Below, in pieces: positions 1 to 5,122 of a stretch of DNA of 5,122 nucleotides. Source of the DNA: an uncultured Lachnoclostridium sp. (GTDB taxonomy: Bacteria; Bacillota; Clostridia; Lachnospirales; Lachnospiraceae); NCBI GenBank assembly GCA_958425285.1, contig CATZVV010000156.1, positions 1-5,122 of the forward strand. Reading direction: 5' to 3'. The first letter of the stretch is position 1. Every line of letters begins with the position of its first letter. A model generated the notes under the pieces. It saw only the letters and a program-made list of their open reading frames with translations. It made no database searches and was not told the DNA's origin. Position numbers and translations under genes: made by a program.

Positions 1-1
1 A

Positions 2-2875
2 ACGAAAGATGGAGCATTGCTTGGAACTGTGGATTTTATAGTGACGGGAGGTTGGTTTAACTTTCAAGAACAAACCTTTGATTTTAATGGGCTTACAGGA
101 ACTCATGATCTCTGTTTTGTATTCAAAAAAGCAGGCATGTATTTTGATTATTTTCGGTTTACTGGTAAGAAAACGAGTGGTGCTTCGACGGGTAAGGCTC
201 AGCAGTTTATGGATTGTTTCCAGCCAATGCCTATTATTGGAACATTATCTTCGGATTTGTGGGGCTGCGAGTGGGTAGGAGATCGTGATCCTAAAAATGG
301 TTTAGAGGATGTTACAGTTGGAACTGATTCAGATAATACTAAGTGGACATATTGGGATGGTGGTATTATCAAAGATGAAAGTACGGGAGTATATCATATG
401 TTTGCCAGCCGTTGGTATGAAAAAGATGGATTTGGTTATTGGTTTTCATCTAAAATCGTACATGCGACCAGTACGAGTCTGGAAGGACCATATATTGATG
501 AGGGAAACTTGAAAGTACAGGATTCAAGCCTGCAAAATCCAGATGGACATAATGTCTTTCCATTTAAGTTGAAAGCTGGCGATGAAAACGGCAAATATGC
601 AATTATTACTAGCGATAGACAACCGGGAAGAATTTGGGTGTCAGACGACTTGAATGGCTCATGGAAAAAGCTCGGGGATATTATTCTTCATGATAAAGAA
701 GGAAATGATATTACGGCTGCAATGCAAACTGCTAAAAGTCTGGCGAATATATGTATTCTTGTCAGACCAGATGGAAAGTATGAGTTCTTTAACCGACATG
801 GTCAGATTGGCCTGTCTGACAATGTATTGGGACCTTATATAATGGAAAATGTGGATAAAGAAACCGCTTCGGAATCGTATCCTGCGACTTTATGGAAGAC
901 GATTCGTGGACTCCCGTCAGATCATATGGACGATCCGGTTATATGGTATATCGATGTTTTATATAACAGTACAGTTAATCAATATAATGAAAGAAGGGCG
1001 TATCATTTAACTTCCAAAGATGGGATTACAGATTGGAAGCTAAGTGATGGTTATGCATATACAGCAACACAGGATTTTTTGCAATATACAGATGGCACTG
1101 TAAATCGGTGGAATAAGCTCGAACGGCCTTATGTGTATATGGAAAATGGAAAACCGGTTGCCTTTACGCTTGCGGTAAATGACTATATTCGGGAGCAGGA
1201 TTATGGCAATGATGAGCACGCAAGCAAAATTATAGTGGTACCATTTGATGGGGAAAAGGCAAATCAATTTGCGAAGGAACAAAATGCCACTGCGACAGAA
1301 GAAGAGGGTATATTTCCAATTGCGGATACCAGTGTACAGAACTGGGGTAATGATCAAAAACAAGAGTATAATTTAAATTATGGCAAACGAGGTTACCTTC
1401 GTGTAAAAAATCGTAAAGAAAGTACAGGAACGCTTTTTGGAGAAACGCAAACAAATGGAAGCGACTGTAAAATAGGTTTTTTGCAATTTGATATCTCACA
1501 ATATGATTTGTCAAAGTTGGAGAAAGCAACGTTGACTTTAACTTATACAGCTAGTAATAACAGTGGGGATTATGATGGTAATCGGATTCAGGTTGCTTTA
1601 GCAGGTGATAATTGGACAGAGGGAATCGGGTCAGATGCAAATGAATTTTCCCCTGAGGATGGCGGAGTTACTTGGAATACGATGCCAGAACTTTTGTATA
1701 ATAAGAGTGACTTGAATACATTAGCATATTCAGAATCGTTTAATATGAGTGATACCAACACAGAGTTAGTGATTGATATTACGAAATTGGTTAAAAAGAA
1801 GGACACCGATGCAAAGGTTCTAAGTTTAGCATTTACTGGTGAAAAGGATTACCATGATTTCTCCGTAGGAAGTATTGATGGTGGAATTAATCAGGCTCCA
1901 ATGTTAAAAATATCACTTACAGAGGATTCTGGTGCAAGTGATGTAATTTACAAAATATCTCAAATTGGTGCAGTCGAATATAGTGAAACATGTAAGGCAA
2001 GGATTGACGCAGCCAAGGCAGCATATGACAAACTAAGTGATACACAGAAAGCGCTGGTGACCAATGCAAAGGCGTTGACAGAAGCAGTAGAAGCTTATAA
2101 TAAACTGGCTCAGAAGGAGGAGGCAGAAAAAGCAGCACAGGAAGCGGCAAAGGAAGTAGCAGATAAGATTAGCAGTATTGGAACGGTAGAGTATACGGAA
2201 ACATGTAAGGCAAGGATTGACGCAGCCAAGGCAGCATATGACAAACTAAGTGATACACAGAAAGCGCTGGTGACCAATGCAAAGGCGTTGACAGAAGCAG
2301 TAGAAGCTTATAACAAACTAGATCAGGAGCAAAAGAAGCTAGTAGAAGAGAATGAAGTTCCGGGAGATACGGGAGGTTCTGGAGATACTGGAAGCACTTA
2401 TGAACAGCCGAAGAAAAATAATGATAATATTCCAATAGAAGACTCTCAGATTAAGGAAGGTAAGGTTTACAGTAATGGAGACTACAGTTATAAGGTAACC
2501 AGTCTGGTAAAAAGAACAGCAACAGTGACAGGGGCTAAGAAGAATTTGAAAAAGCTTAGGGTATATGATTCGGTTGTTCTAGGAGGAAAAACATATAGGA
2601 TAACAATAGTGTCTGATTCTGCATTTAAAAACAATAAAAAGGCAGTTTCTGCGGTAATTGGCAGAAATGTTAAGATGATTGGCAAGAAAGCTTTTTACGG
2701 ATGTAGAAGGCTAAGAAGGGTCACATTTAAAAGCAACCCACTAAAAAGTGTTGGAAAGAAGGCTTTTGCAGGCATTTATAAAAAGGCAAAAATTAAGGCC
2801 CCGGTTAAGAAGAGGGCAGCTTATCGCAGGATTCTAAAAAAGAGCAGGTTGGTGAAAGGTATAAAGGTGCGGTGA
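2..2875 (+). CDS. Multidomain extracellular glycoside hydrolase-like protein (CBM6 - GH43-like propeller - CBM96-like - helical repeats - LRR tail), 5'-partial
   Basis: The frame is open to the left edge; the first possible start inside (TTG, base 17) falls within a domain, so the true start and any signal peptide lie outside. 957 codons are visible, numbered from base 2. Codons 1-55 are the end of a CBM6-like module (TGGW, then FDYFRF). Codons 70-425 look like a five-bladed propeller of the GH43/62/32/68/117/130 superfamily: WDGGIIK with D119, YHMFASRW (131-138), DGHNVFPFK (181-189), DDPVIW (D310, D311), ERPYVY (E374). D119, an acid in the middle blades and E374 are candidate catalytic acids, by inference only. 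Codons 435-641 resemble a CBM96/DNRLRE beta domain (CKIGFLQFDIS at 489, VTWNTMP at 556). Codons 647-773 hold two helical repeats, then a Gly/Asp/Thr linker, and codons 814-957 are a BspA-like leucine-rich tail. No LPXTG or dockerin is seen. Probably secreted and glycan-acting; the substrate is unknown and hydrolase activity is not certain. Confidence 0.93.
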   Translation, partial: TKDGALLGTVDFIVTGGWFNFQEQTFDFNGLTGTHDLCFVFKKAGMYFDYFRFTGKKTSGASTGKAQQFMDCFQPMPIIGTLSSDLWGCEWVGDRDPKNGLEDVTVGTDSDNTKWTYWDGGIIKDESTGVYHMFASRWYEKDGFGYWFSSKIVHATSTSLEGPYIDEGNLKVQDSSLQNPDGHNVFPFKLKAGDENGKYAIITSDRQPGRIWVSDDLNGSWKKLGDIILHDKEGNDITAAMQTAKSLANICILVRPDGKYEFFNRHGQIGLSDNVLGPYIMENVDKETASESYPATLWKTIRGLPSDHMDDPVIWYIDVLYNSTVNQYNERRAYHLTSKDGITDWKLSDGYAYTATQDFLQYTDGTVNRWNKLERPYVYMENGKPVAFTLAVNDYIREQDYGNDEHASKIIVVPFDGEKANQFAKEQNATATEEEGIFPIADTSVQNWGNDQKQEYNLNYGKRGYLRVKNRKESTGTLFGETQTNGSDCKIGFLQFDISQYDLSKLEKATLTLTYTASNNSGDYDGNRIQVALAGDNWTEGIGSDANEFSPEDGGVTWNTMPELLYNKSDLNTLAYSESFNMSDTNTELVIDITKLVKKKDTDAKVLSLAFTGEKDYHDFSVGSIDGGINQAPMLKISLTEDSGASDVIYKISQIGAVEYSETCKARIDAAKAAYDKLSDTQKALVTNAKALTEAVEAYNKLAQKEEAEKAAQEAAKEVADKISSIGTVEYTETCKARIDAAKAAYDKLSDTQKALVTNAKALTEAVEAYNKLDQEQKKLVEENEVPGDTGGSGDTGSTYEQPKKNNDNIPIEDSQIKEGKVYSNGDYSYKVTSLVKRTATVTGAKKNLKKLRVYDSVVLGGKTYRITIVSDSAFKNNKKAVSAVIGRNVKMIGKKAFYGCRRLRRVTFKSNPLKSVGKKAFAGIYKKAKIKAPVKKRAAYRRILKKSRLVKGIKVR
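1985..2100 (+). repeat. 116-bp perfect direct repeat, copy 1 (inside helical-repeat coding region)
   Basis: This stretch is identical base for base to 2198-2313, an offset of 213 bp or exactly 71 codons, so the reading frame is kept. It encodes most of a helical repeat containing ETCKARIDAAKAAYDKL and the AYNKL end. The full protein repeat starts earlier, near 1940 (DVIYKISQIG). That earlier part differs between copies in both DNA and protein, so the identity is confined to a core. The helical repeat type is common in surface proteins of Firmicutes and probably acts as a stalk or spacer. Confidence 0.97.
2198..2313 (+). repeat. 116-bp perfect direct repeat, copy 2
   Basis: Second copy of the 1985-2100 element. 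Identity stops at base 2314 (C against T at 2101), after which a few more bases match. Upstream, the matching protein segment EVADKISSIG (from 2153) differs from DVIYKISQIG of copy 1. Between the copies lies a short Ala/Glu/Lys-rich helix (about 2108-2152) that probably continues the helical stalk. Confidence 0.97.
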
Positions 2876-2885
2876 TAAACTAAGT

Positions 2886-3656
2886 CTATGCATTATATAT
2901 CCGCCGGTATTCCCTTGGTGACATACCGGTATGATTTTTAAACTGGCGGCTAAAGTGCTCTACATTTTTATAACCGCAGCTTATTGCAATGGTATGGATT
3001 GGTGTAGAACTATGTTTTAAGTAATCTTTTGCTAATGCGAGCCTCATTTGAATGACATCATCCATACAGGTGATTCCAAATGTTTTACGGTATAATGTAT
3101 GTAGGTAGCCGGTGCTTACGTGAAGTCGGTTTGCCATATAAGGAATGGTCCAGTCAAAACCTGGATCATTTTTTATGCTTAAACGGAGTGCAAGTAAGTC
3201 TTTGGCTTGAGTGTTTTCAGAATGAAAGGAAAGGGATTCCTCCAGTTTACAAAACATCAATTCAAAAAGAGAGTGGATTGTTTGCTTTTTAAATTTATTA
3301 TTATAGAAGTTTTCAGAAGCAAGTTGTTCAAAAAGAAAGTGGGTAAAACCAAACTCTTTTACTTCAAATGGGAACTGAATGGGAATTTTTCCATTACAGA
3401 TAAAATCCTCATCAGTATGAAAACGAATCCAGTCATTTTGAAAATAATCTTCATAAGCACCATAGTGAAGTGGTGAGTAGGGTGGATATAAAATCGCACT
3501 TTCTGGCGGCATAATATATTTTTTATTATGAATCATAAAAAACGCAGGAGTGTGTGTTTGGAGCAAGAGCCACCAATCCCGATTGAGACCGTCCTCATAG
3601 TAAACAAAGTCACTTCCATGTGTTGTGTTATAGTGTACATATATAATATCAATCAT
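2886..3656 (-). CDS. AraC-family transcriptional regulator
   Basis: A 256-residue protein, close to the usual length for AraC regulators with an N-terminal sensing domain. Residues 1-110 resemble the AraC-type cupin sensing domain (PPESAILYPPYSPLHYG, then WIRFH). Residues about 165-256 are the double helix-turn-helix DNA-binding domain: first HTH about 170-190 (IPYMANRLHVSTGYLHTLYR), second about 219-240 (IHTIAISCGYKNVEHFSRQF), ending in the family signature GMSPREYRR. I chose ATG at 3656 because GGAG lies 10 bases upstream (3667-3670). The frame extends to a TTG at 3701, but that has no ribosome binding site and would lie about 4 bases from the predicted transcript start. It converges on the upstream glycosidase gene (10 bp apart) and diverges from the downstream GH43 gene, so it is probably the local regulator, most likely an activator. 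The ligand is unknown. Confidence 0.95.
   Translation of the reverse strand: MIDIIYVHYNTTHGSDFVYYEDGLNRDWWLLLQTHTPAFFMIHNKKYIMPPESAILYPPYSPLHYGAYEDYFQNDWIRFHTDEDFICNGKIPIQFPFEVKEFGFTHFLFEQLASENFYNNKFKKQTIHSLFELMFCKLEESLSFHSENTQAKDLLALRLSIKNDPGFDWTIPYMANRLHVSTGYLHTLYRKTFGITCMDDVIQMRLALAKDYLKHSSTPIHTIAISCGYKNVEHFSRQFKNHTGMSPREYRRIYNA
2904..2939 (+). terminator. Possible intrinsic terminator of the upstream glycosidase gene, inside the 3' end of the convergent regulator gene
   Basis: CCGGTAT (2904-2910) pairs perfectly with ATACCGG (2923-2929) across a 12-base loop, followed a few bases later by a run of five T (2935-2939) on the plus strand. It begins 29 bases after the stop of the plus-strand gene, a usual place for a terminator. 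Against it: the stem is only 7 bp, the T-run is short and offset by five bases, and the DNA encodes a conserved part of the AraC-type DNA-binding domain (MSPREYRR), so the pairing may be chance. No matching U-tract is seen on the minus strand. Confidence 0.3.
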
Positions 3657-3666
3657 AACATAGAAT

Positions 3667-3670
3667 CTCC
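3667..3670 (-). promoter_or_regulatory. Ribosome binding site of the AraC-family gene
   Basis: Read on the minus strand this is GGAG, 10 bases before the ATG at 3656. It decides the start: it favours the 256-residue form over the 271-residue form from TTG at 3701. Confidence 0.7.
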
Positions 3671-3711
3671 ATTCAAAGTGTGAAATCTTATAATAAATCA
3701 AGTTATTACTT

Positions 3712-3740
3712 ATTATACATCATGGAATATTAAAATTCAA
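3712..3740 (-). promoter_or_regulatory. Predicted sigma-A promoter of the AraC-family gene
   Basis: Minus strand: -35 TTGAAT (3740-3735, four of six consensus bases), 17-bp spacer, -10 TATAAT (3717-3712, perfect). Transcription should begin near 3705, leaving a leader of about 49 bases before the ATG at 3656. It overlaps the opposing promoter for the GH43 gene. The region is AT-rich, so chance matches are possible, but the spacing and position fit well. Confidence 0.65.
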
Positions 3741-3751
3741 TCTAATATAAT
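3723..3751 (+). promoter_or_regulatory. Predicted promoter of the secreted GH43 gene, weak -35
   Basis: Plus strand: -10 TATAAT (3746-3751, perfect), 17-bp spacer, -35 TGGAAT (3723-3728, only three of six consensus bases). Transcription would begin near 3758, about 42 bases before the ATG at 3800. The poor -35 is what is expected of a promoter needing an activator, which fits the divergent AraC-type gene next to it. No operator could be assigned with confidence. Confidence 0.5.
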
Positions 3752-3782
3752 GAAATTATGGAGAAGTATAGAAATCTAACAT

Positions 3783-3788
3783 GAAAGG
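3783..3788 (+). promoter_or_regulatory. Probable ribosome binding site of the GH43 gene
   Basis: GAAAGG ends 11 bases before the ATG at 3800, a slightly long but workable spacing. An in-frame GTG at 3791 is the only other start after the upstream stop (TGA at 3782), and it lies too close to this site to use it, so ATG 3800 is preferred. Confidence 0.5.
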
Positions 3789-3799
3789 TTGTGAATGAT

Positions 3800-5122
3800 A
3801 TGCAAAAGCTGAAAAGAATTATCCTGTCCCTTGTTTTGAGCATGGGAGTATTTCTTACAGGAATAGGAGGCTATGTATCTTACAGACAGGCTGAGGCAGC
3901 GGAAGAACCAGCTGGATATCTGGCGGTATATGTAGCCTCTTATGAGTACAATATGGGGGTTGAATATGCGCAGTATTCATCAGGGAAGTACACAGATACT
4001 TGCCGGACTGATGTATTGTATTATGGATTATCAAAGGATGGTGTCAATTTTGAAGGGTTAAATAATAACAAAGCAGTTTATTATCCGAAAGGCTTTCATC
4101 AACTCGGATCTCCTTCTGTTTTTCGGAAAGCGGATGGAAGTTATGGGTTGATTGCTTCAATTAATAATTCAAACAATCAGATTTTCATCAGTGATTCCCA
4201 GGATTTAATTTTCTTTGACAATGAACGTGTAGTGGCATTGAATAATAAGGGAATTACAGTGAAAAATCCAATGGTTGAGTATAACCAGGCGGATGAAAAT
4301 TACAGTATTTATTGGGAAGGTGGAGACGGAAATTCATATGTGACTATGACAGAGGATTTTTCTTCTTTTTCAGAACCTCAGCAAGTAGACTACCAAAAGG
4401 AAGAGGTAATGGCAAATCTGCCTCAGTATGCGTCCAAAGAAGAAGCAGCAATTTTTGAACTTACGCAGGAAGAATATGAGCGGATAAGTAAAAAATACGG
4501 AGAAATTAAGAGTGTAGCAGTTCATGGCGCAGAAGATAAGGTAATAAAGCCAGGTGATAAAGTGGAACTCCCGGACAATGTAGAGGTTGAATATAGTGAT
4601 GGTTCTACTGCCAGCATGGGGGTTGATTGGGATCTTTCCAATTTAAACATTGATTTAAATAAAATGGAAGAAGGTACCTATCAGATAAAAGGAACTGTGA
4701 AAAGCAGTACATATCATTCACCCCTTGCCAGGTTTCGTGCAGACCCGTTTATCGCTTATAATGAGCAAGAGAAAATGTATTATTTAACAGGATCAAATCT
4801 AAATGAAAAGTCGGCAGCAGGCGGTGGTGCCTATAATACCATTGTTTTGCGGCGAGCGGATACCATCAATGGTTTGACAGATGCGGAAGAAGTTGATATA
4901 TGGACGAATCAGACGATTCAGGTATCGGATACCCGAAAGGATGTTATTACCGGTTGGTACTGGGCACCGGAATTGCATTATATTGGCGGAAAATGGCGTA
5001 TCATTGCAATGGGTACGGTAAAGAGTACTGTAGATGGTACGGTTGAGAATGATGGTTGGGCTCAATGTATTTTTACTTGTGAGGGCGATGACCTGATGGA
5101 CAAGAACAATTGGAAATATGAT
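3800..5122 (+). CDS. Secreted glycoside hydrolase family 43 protein with Ig-like group 4 domain, 3'-partial
   Basis: 441 codons run without a stop to the right edge. Residues 1-33 are a signal peptide: basic KLKR, a hydrophobic stretch (7-26), and an AEA cleavage site (31-33); there is no lipobox cysteine, so it is probably released or wall-associated. Residues about 38-205 look like a GH43-type propeller (LYYGLSKDGVNFEGLNNNK, then FISDSQDLIFF), but the place where relatives have RDP reads GSP (S104), so the usual base aspartate seems absent. Residues 212-235 are a helical linker (TQEEYERISKKYG). Residues 236-300 match an Ig-like group 4 domain (VEVEYSDGSTASMGVDW). From about 309 a second GH43 propeller begins with RADPFI (D315, likely catalytic base), IVLRRADTINGLTDAEEV, and WAPELHY (388-394). 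The general acid would lie beyond the edge. GH43 enzymes are mostly arabinofuranosidases, xylosidases or arabinanases; which applies here is not decidable. Probably controlled by the divergent AraC-family regulator. Confidence 0.93.
   Translation, partial: MQKLKRIILSLVLSMGVFLTGIGGYVSYRQAEAAEEPAGYLAVYVASYEYNMGVEYAQYSSGKYTDTCRTDVLYYGLSKDGVNFEGLNNNKAVYYPKGFHQLGSPSVFRKADGSYGLIASINNSNNQIFISDSQDLIFFDNERVVALNNKGITVKNPMVEYNQADENYSIYWEGGDGNSYVTMTEDFSSFSEPQQVDYQKEEVMANLPQYASKEEAAIFELTQEEYERISKKYGEIKSVAVHGAEDKVIKPGDKVELPDNVEVEYSDGSTASMGVDWDLSNLNIDLNKMEEGTYQIKGTVKSSTYHSPLARFRADPFIAYNEQEKMYYLTGSNLNEKSAAGGGAYNTIVLRRADTINGLTDAEEVDIWTNQTIQVSDTRKDVITGWYWAPELHYIGGKWRIIAMGTVKSTVDGTVENDGWAQCIFTCEGDDLMDKNNWKYD

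Noticed and set aside
1040..1529. Minus-strand open frames of about 100 codons
   Set aside because: They are antisense to continuous multidomain coding sequence and have no family signature.
1917..2435. Two antisense open frames (1917-2150 and 2169-2435) whose proteins share a near-identical stretch
   Set aside because: They are reverse-strand shadows of the duplicated 116-bp core; the similarity comes from the DNA repeat and not from real genes.
3080..3476. Plus-strand open frames opposite the AraC-family gene
   Set aside because: They lie fully inside a well-supported gene on the other strand and show no recognisable domain.
3657..3701. Longer N-terminus of the AraC-family protein from TTG at 3701 (15 extra residues)
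   Set aside because: No ribosome binding site, a leader of only about 4 bases from the predicted promoter, and a good GGAG-ATG pair at 3670-3654 inside.
3727..3748. ATATTA/TAATAT inverted repeat in the intergenic region as an operator
   Set aside because: Only 6 bp per arm in very AT-rich DNA, and one arm overlaps the -10 element; chance is enough to explain it.
4799..5065. Minus-strand open frame of 88 codons
   Set aside because: It lies opposite the GH43 catalytic module, whose motifs (WAPELHY, GGKW) are clear on the plus strand.

Overview
The window most resembles a secreted polysaccharide-degradation locus from a low-to-medium-GC Firmicute, probably a gut clostridium of the Lachnospiraceae type. 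This is judged from protein architecture: BspA-like leucine-rich tail, Ig-like group 4 domain, helical surface repeats, a Gram-positive signal peptide, and AT-rich intergenic DNA with a GGAG-type ribosome binding site. No species can be named from this alone.

Layout: (1) Bases 2-2875, plus strand: the 3' part of a large multidomain extracellular carbohydrate-active protein whose start lies left of the window. Domains in order are the end of a CBM6-like module, a GH43-superfamily-like five-bladed propeller, a CBM96/DNRLRE-like beta domain, two helical repeats carrying a 116-bp perfect DNA duplication, a Gly/Thr linker, and a very basic BspA-type leucine-rich tail. (2) Bases 2886-3656, minus strand: an AraC-family regulator that converges on gene 1 with 10 bp between stop codons. 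(3) Bases 3657-3799: a 143-bp divergent intergenic region with two overlapping promoters. (4) Bases 3800 to the right edge, plus strand: a secreted GH43-family enzyme with a signal peptide, an apparently degenerate first propeller, an Ig-like group 4 domain and the start of a canonical GH43 propeller, cut by the window edge.

How they fit together: the AraC regulator probably senses a sugar or a related cue and controls the divergent GH43 gene, whose promoter has a good -10 and a poor -35, as activator-dependent promoters often do. The two secreted glycosidase-like proteins probably act outside the cell on the same class of plant or host glycan. The substrate cannot be fixed from sequence; arabinose- or xylose-containing polymers are the default guess for GH43. 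No RNA genes, CRISPR arrays, insertion sequences or origins were seen, and there is no gene-free stretch over 300 bases. I see no clear sign of a wholly new system; the most unusual points are the mosaic repeat, the degenerate propeller and the overlapping divergent promoters.
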